Source: Strongylocentrotus droebachiensis
Lineage: Eukaryota > Echinodermata > Echinoidea > Camarodonta > Strongylocentrotidae
Reading direction: 5' to 3'
DNA: 64,000 nucleotides
Assembly: GCA_035222895.1 (NCBI GenBank)
Contig: JAVYIG010002109.1
Coordinates: 62,001-126,000 of the forward strand
Shown here: in pieces, positions 14,214-25,667 of the stretch
How positions within the stretch are numbered: the stretch's first letter is position 1
How the letters are laid out: each line of letters begins with the position of its first letter
Notes under the pieces: generated by a model
What the model saw: the letters and a program-made list of their open reading frames with translations, nothing else
Database searches by the model: none
What the model was told of the DNA's origin: nothing
Position numbers and translations under genes: made by a program

Positions 14214-14928
14214 TTCGTAAATGTGTTCACTTTATGTATTTCTTAGATTTTTTCTATCATTTGCTATTTTTTCCTCAAGCCTCAAGTATCTCTTTGTTAT
14301 TTCCTTATGTATTACTCGTATTTCGAATTTTTATTTCCATCTATAACGTATTTTCATTGTTTATCGCCATGCTATCTTGTGTGTGTGTATTTCCGTGGGG
14401 TGGGGGAGCCGGGAGTCTCTCTACATCATCATTTTAATAATCGCCAGCATTTTCATCATCGTCCATCAATATCATCACCATCATCATCACTACGGTCACC
14501 ATCGATAAATCGGCATCATCAGAACAACTCAACATCTCTTCAGTGACTGGGCAATAACTTTCCTTTTCCACACAAAGCGGTTCCCTTTTGAAATTTGATT
14601 TATTTACTAAAGCTTTGTTTCGTGAAGTTGCCCTCTCACTTCAGACATGCATGCCGCTGCGGTTTGTAGACAGAACAGAACAGAAAAGGCGCAAACATTG
14701 CGTAACATGCACTTTCTCTGTCATCATGATGGTTCGTAGTAGGTCCATGCATCAAGTCACTCAGCAAGAGTTTGAGATACGAGTCGAGTCGTTGACTGGT
14801 ATAATTATTATTATAATAATTATGTCAGCAAGTTAAGAGATAAATTTGTTTCTCTGTAGACTTGTTAGCTGAAGGCTGGTGGAATTTGACAGGGGAAACG
14901 CGAGCTTAGTAAATCAACAATTATCGGG

Positions 14929-15112
14929 GTGAAAATATTTGCTACCTTTTTTTTCTTCTTCTTCCAGTCTCTCTCTCTACCCCACCCCTTTATCACTTCA
15001 CCATCTTCCCTATTTCTTTCACTCTTCCTTCCCATCTCCCTCTCTCTCCTTTCGCTAAATACCCCGTCTCCCTCCCTCGCCTTTCTCCTCTTCCTCCCCC
15101 CTTCTTTCACCT
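14929..15112. repeat. Pyrimidine-rich (CT) tract inside the CACTA element
   Basis: This is a low-complexity C/T stretch on the plus strand, without a recognisable unit. The rest of 14,214-15,860 shows no gene or known repeat that I can identify. Confidence 0.6.
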
Positions 15113-18100
15113 TTTGTTATACGGTATTCATTCCTTTCCTGAAAATCTCACAGCATGGGCGTCATTTTCACTGAAATAACGGCCATATTCTTCATATTGT
15201 AAGAAGTGTAGTTGTTTCAAGCAAATGGACAGGTCAGCTGAAAGTAAGTCCTTATAATTATTTTGATGTTTTGATATTTTCGGTTGATACCAGATGAAGA
15301 AATGCAAAGGCAAACTGTTCGCCAGATTCCGGTAAAAATCGCCAGTCAATCCCCCTTTGCGTGTGAAGCAAGGGTTACCGGATGCGTGTGGGTCACCTCC
15401 CTGGTTTTATCAAAGCATTTATCCTCGTACCAGACGGTTAATTTTGTCTATTTTGTAATTAGCTGACTGGAGAAGAAACAAATCTGCGGTAGTCCGCAGT
15501 TGACAAAAAAGTTAGGCGACAACTTTACCAAAATAAGTGATAATACTTCCAACACTAAATACTTAAATTGTAAATTGATTAAATGTTTAACTATGCATCC
15601 TTCCATCGTGTTTATTTTAACTTGAACAAAATGACATGAGTTCGAGAACGCCGACTCGGCAGACGTTCACCGCATGTTAATTAAATATGTTTAATGGTTG
15701 TTTTCTTGACAAAAACATCGAGTTAGAGTGACTATTGTGACGTTTGGAGATAACCATTATGACATCACAAAGCCGCGTAACACTAGCATTCCACGCAGAT
15801 GCGCATTTTTTCACAGACATTGCGCGCAAAGCAACGGCGCATAGCAACAAAGTAAACAAAGCAGCTCGAAGTTCGGGAACTTCCCGAAGTTCGGGCGCTC
15901 CCCCAAATTCCGCGCGTGCGTTCAATTCAGCTGCCCGAAATCTGCCCGAAATCTGCCCGAAATCTGCCCGAACTTGCTCACATTTTTGGCAATTGACACT
16001 AAAAAAAAATATGCGTCCCGCGAGTAGCTTGCCCGCGCCCGCAGCCCGCTGCCAAAACCTTTAGGCAGTAGTGTACATGACCACATTATCTCTTATTCAT
16101 TCTACCTCCGATGTTTTCAGACTGTTTTCAAAACAATATCATGTTTGTCGATCATAGTTCTATGAAGCTTGCTGTCTCATGGTAATTTAAGCAATCTAAG
16201 CAACAATTTCTGAATTTTAGCGACAATCGTTCGCCTTTGCTGCTCTTTAATACTATTATGACGTGCAGTAACAAATTGAAATTTCAGAACTCATGATACA
16301 TTCGTTTAACCCGTTGACTACTGAATTTATTCATTGCCGTAGGTTTAATACAGGGGCCACCCGGTTCCAGTAAGCAATGGGTTAACAGTTGATTCCACTT
16401 GGTTGATTCTATTGTTCGGATTATTCAGCAGAACGAGATATAAATTGACATTCTCATGGCTTACGACTTTGCATTAGTGTTCATCGTCTCTACAATGCTA
16501 TTTGAACAATATTTGGTGAAAAAAGACGGCATTTCTATGTAGCGTCAAAAGCCGTCAAATAACAAAAAAATGGCACATAAAAAGATCCTCAGTACTGGGT
16601 CTGATTTAAAGGAAACTTAATTTGAACCCGGCCATATTCTGTCTCTCTCTCTCTCTCGCTCTCGTTTGTCATTGCCTTCATTTCCCCTCGCTTACTTCAT
16701 TCTTACCACGGAATATGTAATGTGTATGCACGTGTATGCCTCAATCATTGAGAATATACTCACTAATATCGCTGAAATAATTCTTCTCCTACCCCTTTTT
16801 CTTAATTTACTTCTTCTTAGTAGTTGTAGTTGTAGTAGTAGTAATAGCAGCAGTATCATAATAATCATTATTATTATCATTGTTATATTTATTATTATAG
16901 TAAATATCGTAATTATAATCATTATTATAGTAAGTATGTGTTATTGTTATCATTCTTATAGTTATTTGTATGCTTCTTCTTCTTATCATTATTATCGTAT
17001 ACAAAATACGTCATGTGCCAAGAATTTTTTGCTATGATACATCCAAGATGTCTACCAAAACTGTCAATTCGTTGCTGAAATATTATCAAGCCAAAAGAAG
17101 GAACATTAGAATTTCTATTTTAAATTGAAATAAATTATATAGGAGAAATAAATAGAGAATACAATCATGATTTTGGAACTAGGGGGTTAACATAGACATA
17201 ATGCACTTGTTTACATGACCACATTATCTCTTATTCATTCTACCTCCAATGTTTTCAGACTGTTTTCAAAACAATATCATGTTTGTCGATCATAGTTCTA
17301 TGAAGCTTGCTGTCTCATGGTAATTTAAGCAATCTAAGCAACAATTTCTGAATTTTAGCGACAATCGTTCGCCTTTGCTGCTCTTTAATACTATTATGAC
17401 GTGCAGTAACAAATTGAAATTTCAGAACTCATGATACATTCGTTTAACCCGTTGACTACTGAATTTATTCATTGCCGTAGGTTTAATACAGGGGCCACCC
17501 GGTTCCAGTAAGCAATGGGTTAACAGTTGATTCCACTTGGTTGATTCTATTGTTCGGATTATTCAGCAGAACGAGATATAAATTGACATTCTCATGGCTT
17601 ACGACTTTGCATTAGTGTTCATCGTCTCTACAATGCTATTTGAACAATATTTGGTGACAAAAGACGGCATTTCTATGTAGCGCCAAAAGCCGTCAAATAA
17701 CAAAAAAATGGCACATAAAAAGATCCTCAGTACTGGGTCTGATTTAAAGGAAACTTAATTTGAACCCGGCCATATTCTGTCTCTCTCTCTCTCTCGCTCT
17801 CGTTTGTCATTGCCTTCATTTCCCCTCGCTTACTTCATTCTTACCACGGAATATGTAATGTGTATGCACGTGTATGCCTCAATCATTGAGAATATACTCA
17901 CTAATATCGCTGAAATAATTCTTCTCCTACCCCTTTTTCTTAATTTACTTCTTCTTAGTAGTTGTAGTTGTAGTAGTAGTAATAGCAGCAGTATCATAAT
18001 AATCATTATTATTATCATTGTTATATTAATTATTATAGTAAATATCGTAATTATAATCATTATTATAGTAATTATGTGTTATTGTTATTATTCTTATAGT

Positions 18101-19936
18101 TATTTGTATGCTTCTTCCTCTTATCATTATTATCGTATACACAATACGTCATGTGCCAAGAATTTATTGCTACGATACATCCAAGATGTCTAACAAAACT
18201 GCAGTCAATTCGTTGCTGAAATATTACCAAGCCAAAAGAAGGAACATTAGAATTTCTATTTTAAATTGAAATAAATTATATAGGAGAAATAAATAGAGAA
18301 TACAATCATGATTTTGGAACTAGGGGGTTAACATAGACATAATGCACTTGTTTACATGACCACATTATCTCTTATTCATTCTACCTCCAATGTTTTCAGA
18401 CTGTTTTCAAAACAATATCATGTTTGTCGATCATAGTTCTATGAAGCTTGCTGTCTCATGGTAATTTAAGCAATCTAAGCAACAATTTCTGAATTTTAGC
18501 GACAATCGTTCGCCTTTGCTGCTCTTTAATACTATTATGACGTGCAGTAACAAATTGAAATTTCAGAACTCATGATACATTCGTTTAACCCGTTGACTAC
18601 TGAATTTATTCATTGCCGTAGGTTTAATACAGGGGCCACCCGGTTCCAGTAAGCAATGGGTTAACAGTTGATTCCACTTGGTTGATTCTATTGTTCGGAT
18701 TATTCAGCAGAACGAGATATAAATTGACATTCTCATGGCTAACGACTTTGCATTAGTGTTCATCGTCTCTACAATGCTATTTGAACAATATTTGGTAACA
18801 AAAGACGGCATTTCTATGTAGCGTCAAAAGCCGTCAAATAACAAAAAAATGGCACATAAAAAGATCCTCAGTACTGGGTCTGATTTAAAGGAAACTTAAT
18901 TTGAACCCGGCCATATTCTGTCTCTCTCTCTCTCTCTCGCTCTCGTTTGTCATTGCCTTCATTTTCCCTCGCTTACTTCATTCTTACCACGGAATATGTA
19001 ATGTGTATGCACGTGTATGCCTCAATCATTGAGAATATACTCACTTATATCGCTGAAATGATTCTTCTCCTACCCCTTTTTCTTAATTTACTTCTTCTTA
19101 GTAGTTGTAGTTGTAGTAGTAGTAATAGCAGCAGTATCATAATAATCATTATTATTATCATTGTTATATTTATTATTATAGTAAATATCGTAATTATAAT
19201 CATTATTATAGTAAGTATGTGTTATTGTTATCATTCTTATAGTTATTTGTATGCTTCTTCTTCTTATCATTATTATCGTATACACAATACGTCATGTGCC
19301 AAGAATCTTTTGCTATGATACATCCAAGATGTCTACCAAAACTGTCAATTCGTTGCTGAAATAATCAAGCCAAAAGAAGAAACATTAGAATTTCTATTTT
19401 AAATTGAAATAAATTATATAGGAGAAATAAATAGAGAATACAATCATGATTTTGGAACTAGGGGATTAACATGGACATAATGCACTTGTTTACATGACCA
19501 CATTATCTCTTATTCATTCTACCTCCAATGTTTTCAGACTGTTTTCAAAACAATATCATGTTTGTCGATCATAGTTCTATGAAGCTTGATGTCTCATGGT
19601 AGTTTAAGCAATCTAAGCCACAATTTTTGGATTTTAGCGACAATCGTTCGCCATTGCTGCTCTTTCATACTATTATGACGTGCAGTACCAAATTGAAATT
19701 TCAGAACTCATGATACATTCGTTTAACAGTTGATTCCACTTGGTTGATTCTATTGTTCGGATTATTCAGCAGAACGAGATATAAATTGATATTCTCATGG
19801 CTTACGACTTTGCATTAGTGTTCATCGTCTCTACAATGCTATTTGAACAATATTTGGTGACAAAAGACGGCATTTCTATGTAGCGTCAACAGCCATCAAA
19901 TAACAAAAACATGGCAGATAAAAAGATCCTCAGTAC

Positions 19937-21025
19937 TAGTATTTATTTTGTGTCTGTATAGAAGAAATTATTATTATTCTTCCTCAATTTTGTTCGCAGG
20001 ATATCTCAAGAATGGCTGCAGTCATTATCATGAAACTTGCCATGATGATAGATCTTAGTCAAACTTAGAACTGCGTGACTTTTCAGTGACTCAAAGTCAT
20101 CGTGACGTCATCCAGGCGCCATTTTGTGAAAATCAACTAATGATCATATCTTCATAACGGATAGTAATTTTTCATTCATATTTATCATGATTAAGATCAA
20201 TATCCGTCCGGTCAATTTTAGGTCATTAAACGTGCGTAAACGCGCGCGTACGCGTTCGTGCGTGCGTTAATGCGCGCGCAAAAATATAAAATGCTCTAAA
20301 TCGTCTTTAATTTTTTTTTGCATACGTTACAGGCCCTTTAAAGCATTTCGCAAAAAATAGCGCACAAGCGCATGCGTGCGCGTTTCCGCGCGTACATGTA
20401 CTGGCATTTTGCAACATAGAATCGCCGGATTTTCTCTGTCATCATATTTGGCACATTTTTTCAAGCATTTTGATGATTTGTTCACCTTTTATTAACGCAA
20501 TGAGCGTCCGTCAAAGTTGACAGCACGCGCGGATTTGCGTTATCTTTATCCACAATACATGGGCAAAAACATGCCTATATACAATTCATTGTAACTCTTT
20601 AGAATAGATAGAAACTCCAATCAAAATCAACCCTCATTTTTTCAATAAGATGTCAGGATCCCGCTCATGTTCATGATCTTCATCATGATCATCATGATCA
20701 TCATTATCATAATGATGATAATCATTTATCAATTACATTTTCATTTCTTTGAATAAGATAAAATCGTCAAAATGTGTTCTTCATGATGTAAATTAGAGTC
20801 AAAGGTGTAACTGGTTACTGCGCAGGGTCAATGGTCATATATCATCTCAATCTTTCTTCCCTAGATCCATGGTGATCAAGGGGACAAAATTTAATCTTGA
20901 CATATAGATAGATCATAATGGGAGAAGCATTTTATAAAATAATATATCGTATATTGCATTATTCGTTATGTAAACCATTATCATACGTATCACCTAATTC
21001 GTCTAAGTGACGAATTAAAGTCTAG
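19937..21025 (+). mobile_element. Helitron-like non-autonomous element
   Basis: The right boundary is Helitron-like. An 8-bp perfect hairpin (AATTCGTC, loop TAAGT, GACGAATT; 20996-21016) is followed five bases later by CTAG (21022-21025) and then T, as expected for the 3' end of a Helitron in an A|T target. The array sequence ends at ...CAGTACT near 19,936. The exact 5' TC terminus is unclear; TCTTCC near 19,979 is a candidate. The interior holds an alternating purine-pyrimidine CG-rich block (20,230-20,280) and no helicase frame. Confidence 0.6.
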
Positions 21026-21325
21026 TTATTATTAATATTATTACTATCGTTATTATTATTATTATTATTACCACTTTTATCATTATCATTACTGCTACTA
21101 ATGTTATTTTTGTTAAAGCATACAGTGGAGATCACGACTCCTTCTAACCAATTGCAGGAGATGGGAATGTTTCTGAATCATGTTGGATAATTTTTGTTAG
21201 TTGTAAGGCATTCTTCTACAATAATCAAGAAACAAGGCTTCCTTTGAAGAACGAAATAAAGAGCTTATTTGAAACTTTGGACACTAAGATTGCCATAGAC
21301 TAAATTTACTTCAACGTTGAATGAC

Positions 21326-21719
21326 ATAAAAGAGAAGGTTGAGTTCTGGGAAGAGGAAAAAATTGATTTGTGAGCGTTTTCATTAATATTATGCAAGTGT
21401 GGAAGAATATCATATACAAAATGTTCCCTGAAAAGCATGGCTCGATCTTCAAATGCTTTCATATTTTGAATATGGCATGAAACTTAATAAAAATCGGGAC
21501 GGATTTTTATGTACTGTAGCTCCATATACACCTTTATGTTTACAGTGCTTGTAACTTTACCAAGACTGGGCCAACTTTATTATCATTTTGATGATTCCAC
21601 AACCTTGCAGTACACATCAATTACATCTAAGCTAAATGATCAACCTTTTCTGATCGACTCCACACCGTTTCTTTCACAATGCAATCGCATGACCAGAACT
21701 CAACCTTATCTTTAAATCC
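21326..21719. mobile_element. Foldback MITE, family F, copy 1
   Basis: Inverted ends AAGGTTGAGTTCTGG (left) and CCAGAACTCAACCTT (right) followed by ATCTTTAAA bound about 390 bp. The same element recurs at 24,052-24,437, 38,200-38,590 and 44,204-44,600, which defines a dispersed family. No protein is encoded. A right-end fragment also lies at 22,936-23,010. Confidence 0.7.
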
Positions 21720-21896
21720 ATCGACCTGTTGATTTCTTTCATAAAGATAATCATTGTTTATAGATCAAGATCTATAAACATGGATTTGTTTAATAATACG
21801 CTTGATCATTCGGATGATCTCACATGCATTGCATTAATCATCACAATACTATCGGATACACTCTGATAAACTATATTAATCATGTTGTGGGTTGGA

Positions 21897-22609
21897 CAGA
21901 GATGCCAACTAGTACGGATTTCCCGTAATTTCTACGGGAAATCGGCCGATTACGGGCGGTACGATTTTCATACCATAAATTCCGGATTTTGCCGATTTTG
22001 CCGATTTTCAAAATTAGCACTTTAAGGTTTAGCACGTTTAAGGTTTAGCACGTACTTTTGACTATTGCAGCGCAGCCATCCTTGAATCCATGCATAGAAA
22101 TCCCACAGGGCTTCCGATTGGACAATTTGTTATCTAGCACACCCCTTTCAGTGCATACATGTGCATACAACATGTGCTTCGCGAGCGGGGGCCGGGTGAA
22201 ATACCTCTCTTGGCCGCGCCGCTACCGCCCGCCCAGCGCCAGGCCTCGCTATGCTAGCGCCGTGTACACTGTCGGATTTCTCACAGGCTGTCACAGCGTT
22301 CGTCCATTTTCGTCGACAATCTGAACTCATGTTGGTTGGATTTAGATATCAATCATCATGTCTTCCACAACTAAGAAGCGTGGCAAGAAGTTACAGACTT
22401 TTAAAGAAGAATACAGTAAGAAATGGAAATGCATCGTGTAACACCAACTAATGAACAGGTATGTTACTTTTATTTAACTTGTTGTGCTATCGCGCTTGCC
22501 TGCGTGCAGAAAAATTTGCGTCGCGCAGAAAATTACGGATTTTGTCTCCAAATTACAGATTTTTAGCCTTATGATTACGGATTTGTGCTCTGAAAGGTTG
22601 GCATCCCTG
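21897..22609 (+). mobile_element. hAT-like non-autonomous element, 713 bp
   Basis: This is absent from the paralogous unit near 24,613, which reads GGGTTGGATGCTG uninterrupted. The insert starts CAGAGATGCCAAC, ends GTTGGCATCCCTG, and is flanked by GTTGGA on both sides (21891-21896 and 22610-22615). The CAG(A/G)G termini are hAT-type. The visible duplication is 6 bp rather than the canonical 8. Subterminal ATTACGGATTT motifs occur in opposite orientations at the two ends. It carries a decayed coding exon (separate entry). The paralogue gives a clean empty site. Confidence 0.8.
22358..22458 (+). pseudogene. Relic first exon of a BED/hAT-type transposase
   Basis: An ATG at 22358 opens a basic reading frame (MSSTTKKRGKKLQTFKEEYS...WKCIV), which hits a TAA after about 30 codons. 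The sequence just beyond reads as PTNEQ in another frame and ends at CAG|GTATGT, a good splice donor. Lys-rich starts followed by F-x-x-x-[WY] are common at the N-terminus of hAT-derived proteins. I infer that the element descends from an autonomous copy whose first exon has shifted frame. Without a database search the identification is tentative. Confidence 0.45.
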
Positions 22610-24051
22610 GTTGGATGCTGTTATTAAAAAATGAGTTGATTACATGGTCTAAAAACTGAAAATATTTCCAACTGGTGTAGGAATGATTTAGCATAGAGGA
22701 AGAGAGAATTTGAACATTTTGATGACAATAGACTATTGTGGTACTAAAGTTAATGTAGTGTCACATGGCAATTTAAATACATGTCAGGTAATTCATCAAT
22801 ACCAGGTTTAATAATTTAAAAGAAAACTGAATTTGAACCCCGGACTATGTACTTTCTCTCTCTCTCTCTCTCTCTCTCGCTCTCTTTCTCTTGTTCTTGC
22901 CTTTCTTTTCTTTCTTTTTTTCATCTTGCCCTTTAAGAATGATCGACTCCACACCGTTTTTTTCACAATAATCGCATGACCAGAACTCAACCTTATCTTT
23001 AAGTCCCTCGACCTGTTGATTTCCTTCATAAAGATAATCAATGTAGATCGAAATCTATAAACGTGGGTTTGTTTAATTTGCCTTGATCATTCACATGATA
23101 TTCCATGCATTGCATTCAATATAAAAATAATATTGGATACACTCTCATAAACTATCATGTAGTCAGTTGGGTGCTGTTATTAAAAAATGAGTTGAGTAAT
23201 GGTCATGCGATTATATGGTGAAAAAAACGGTGTGAAAATATTCCCAATTGTTGCTCGGATGATTTAGCAAAGAGGAAGAGAGAATTTGAACATTTTGATG
23301 ACAATAGACTATTGTGGTACTAAAGTTAATGTAGTGTCACATGGCAATTTAAATACATGTCAGGTACATGTAATTCATCAATACCAGGTTTAATAATTTA
23401 AAAGAAAACTGAATTTGAACCCGGACTATGTACTTTCTCTCTCTCTCTCTCTCTCTCACTCTCTCACACACTCACACCCACACTCTCTCTTTCGCTCTCT
23501 ATCTTTCTCTTGCTCTCTCTCTCTCTTTCTCTTTCTCTCTTGTCCTTGCCTTCCTTTTCTTTCTCTTTTTCTATCTTGCCGCGAAGAATGTAATATGCAT
23601 TTGTATACCTCGACAATTGAGATAGTAATCAGTAATATCGATGAAATGATTTTTCTTCTCCCTCTCCTCCTACTCCTTATTCTCTTTCTTCTTCTTCTTC
23701 TTCTTGGTAATCTCATAATTATCACTAATACTTCTACCACTATCATTATTATTATTAATATTATTACTATCGTTATTATTATTATTATTATTACCACTTT
23801 TATCATTATCATTACTGCTACTAATGTTATTTTTGTTAATAAAGCATACAGTGGAGATCACGACTCCTTCTAACCAATTGCAGGAGATGGGAATGTTTCT
23901 GAATCATGTTGGATAATTTTTGTTAGTTGTAAGGCATTCTTCTACAATAATCAAGAAACAAGGCTTCCTTTGAAGAACAAAATAAAGAGCTTATTGAAAC
24001 TTTGGACACTAAGATTGCCATAGACTAAATTTACTTCAACGTTGAATGACA

Positions 24052-24437
24052 TAAAAGAGAAGGTTGAGTTCTGGGAAGAGGAAAAAATTGATTTGTGAGC
24101 GTTTTCATTGTTATTATGCAAGTGTGGAAGAATATCATATACAAAATGTTCCCTGAAAAGCATGGCTCGATCTTCAAATGCTTTCATATTTTGAATATGG
24201 CATGAAACTTAATAAACATCGGGACGGATTTTTATGTAGCTCCATATACACCTTTATGTTTACAGTGCTTGTAACTTTACCAAGACTGGGCCAACTTTAT
24301 TATCATTTTGATGATTCCAGAACCTTGCAGTACACATCAATTACATCTAAGCTAGATGATCAACCTTTTCTGATCGACTCCACACCGTTTCTTTTACAAT
24401 GCAATCGCATGACCAGAACTCAACCTTATCTTTAAAT
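24052..24437. mobile_element. Foldback MITE, family F, copy 2
   Basis: This is nearly identical to 21,326-21,719, with the same inverted ends (AAGGTTGAGTTCTGG / CCAGAACTCAACCTT). It lies at the equivalent position of the next repeat unit, so it was duplicated along with the unit rather than inserted independently. Confidence 0.7.
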
Positions 24438-24830
24438 CCATCGACCTGTTGATTTCTTTCATAAAGATAATCATTGTATATAGATCGAGATCTATAAACA
24501 TGGATTTGTTTAATAATACGCTTGATCATTCGGATGATCTCACATGCATTGCATTAATCATCACAATACTATCGGATACACTCTGATAAACTATATTAAT
24601 CATGTTGTGGGTTGGATGCTGTTATTAAAAAATGAGTTGATTACATGGTCTAAAAACTGTGTGAAAATATTTCCAACTGGTGTAGGAATGATTTAGCATA
24701 GAGGAAGAGAGAATTTGAACATTTTGATGACAATAGACTATTGTGGTACTAAAGTTAATGTAGTGTCACATGGCAATTTAAATACATGTCAGGTAATTTA
24801 TCAATACCAGGTTATATGGTTATATGGTTA

Positions 24831-25423
24831 TATGGTGATTATATGGTGAAAAAACTATGTGAAAATATTCCCAATTGTTGCTCGGATGATTTAGCAAAGA
24901 GGAAGAGAGAAGCAAATATTCTCACTATAACAGCTAATAGTATGTCGAGAGAACATGGCTATAATTCATTCTGGATCGTTTATCGTGTAGATCGATTGTT
25001 TGAACCAGTACAATAAAAAAATACTCGCAAAAACTTGCTGGAAATCACCTTCGATCAAAACCGCAACTCTCATTTGCACGAAGTGACCTGTGTTTATAAG
25101 CACATGGTGTCGGGCATAATAATTACCCTGATTTCCTTATCTTTTTATTAAGCTCATTACTCAGCCACTATACATTTTCTACAAAAAAAATTGTTTGGCA
25201 CATGTCATTTATTTGTAATCTTGAACATATGGGCCTGAATTCACAAAGGAGGTTTGTCGTCAAACCTAGGTTTATGTGCGTCATATGACGCGTCTTTTTC
25301 TACTCCTCCTCCTTCACGTCTTTCTTCTTCTTCTTCTCTTTTTTATTCATCTTTTTCTTCTTCTTCTTCTTCGTCTGTTTTTTCTTCTTCTTCTACTTTT
25401 ATTATGATTATTATCATTATCAT

Positions 25424-25461
<38 letters not shown>

Positions 25462-25477
25462 TTACTACTACTACTAC
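24831..25477. other. Spacer with a second dispersed repeat and trinucleotide microsatellites
   Basis: About 25,100-25,220 (ATGGTGTCGGGC...TTGTTTGGCA...TTTATTTGTAATCTTGAAC) recurs at 38,400-38,520 inside a NUP155 intron. From 25,320 onward there are (TTC)n and (TAC)n microsatellites. GGGCCTGAATTCACAAAGGAGG at 25,231 resembles one arm of the palindromic MITEs described below. No gene was seen. Confidence 0.6.
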
Positions 25478-25667
25478 CAGGCCTTAAATTTCAATATTTT
25501 TAGGGCAAGGCCACTTTTCTGTAGGGCACATTCCTATAGTACAGCACAAATAGGAAGAATTGGAAAGGGCACCAAAAATCTCCAAGGCCAATGAGAGGGG
25601 CATTGAGGCCAATCAAAGGGGCATCCAAGGCCATGGCCTTGGTGGCCTTGGATTAATTTAAGGCCTG
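25478..25667. mobile_element. 190-bp MITE inserted in a (TAC)n microsatellite
   Basis: The ends are inverted: CAGGCCTTAAATTTCAA at the left and TTAATTTAAGGCCTG at the right. The interior has repeated GGCCAATGAGAGGGGCA / GGCCAATCAAAGGGGCA and CCAAGGCCATGGCCTTGG palindromes. The flanks are the same microsatellite, so the target duplication cannot be read. CAGG...CCTG ends suggest hAT ancestry. Confidence 0.7.

Larger units (their letters stand above)
11536..16073. mobile_element. CACTA (EnSpm)-type non-autonomous DNA transposon, 4.54 kb
   Basis: The array is interrupted between CTTGTTTA and TACATGACC, leaving a 2-bp TA duplication (11534-11535 and 16074-16075). The insert has perfect inverted ends of about 31 bp: it starts CACTACTGCCTAAAGGTTTT and ends with the reverse complement at 16043-16073. 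Subterminal regions carry clustered GCCCGAAATC and TTCGGG motifs (11599-11682 and 15868-15975), as expected for transposase-binding repeats of CACTA elements. No transposase frame was found. The interior is homopolymer runs, a purine-rich minisatellite and unrecognised DNA. A Tc1/mariner relative sharing the TA target is an alternative, but the CACTA terminus favours EnSpm. Confidence 0.82.
25..19936. repeat. Tandem array of a ~1.06-1.14 kb satellite-like unit (12 copies, two insertions)
   Basis: The same landmark (GTTTGTCATTGCCTTCATTT) recurs near 940, 2005, 3070, 6423, 7560, 8701, 9839, 10980, 16658, 17796 and 18939, and a partial copy starts near 25. Spacing is 1,065 bp for the early units and 1,137-1,143 bp later, once the two insertions are removed. 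Each unit holds a (TC)n stretch, an ATT/TAG-rich microsatellite-like core, and a conserved 3' part with a GACGGC/GCCGTC inverted pair. The 123-129-codon open frame in each unit is low-complexity Ile/Ser/Tyr sequence and I do not call it a gene. Early units are nearly identical, which implies recent amplification or homogenisation. No RNA gene or known protein was recognised in the unit. Confidence 0.93.
21026..24830. repeat. Diverged longer-period relatives of the 1.1-kb array (period ~2.7 kb)
   Basis: Sequence at 21,026-21,890 recurs at 23,750-24,610 (offset about 2,686 bp, nearly identical). Sequence at 22,613-22,900 recurs at 23,170-23,450 and 24,610-24,815. An intervening shortened copy runs 22,936-23,395. 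Within these units the block at about 23,395-23,670 (GAACCCGG, (TC)n, GTCCTTGCCTTC, GAATGTAATATGCA, AATATCGATGAAATGATT) is a diverged version of the core of the 1.1-kb array upstream. The two arrays therefore share an ancestral repeat. Confidence 0.8.

Noticed and set aside
13258..14230. Three overlapping minus-strand frames of 266-285 codons
   Set aside because: Composition artefacts of a purine-only tract (Phe/Leu/Pro/Ser strings in all three frames).
22058..22330. Open frames of 60-88 codons on both strands inside the hAT-like element
   Set aside because: Both strands are open over the same GC-rich stretch and no motif is recognisable; only the short exon relic at 22,358 was kept.
25510..25660. 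Possible regulatory RNA with GGCC palindromes
   Set aside because: The inverted ends CAGGCCTTAAA / TTTAAGGCCTG bound it as a MITE, which explains the palindromes.
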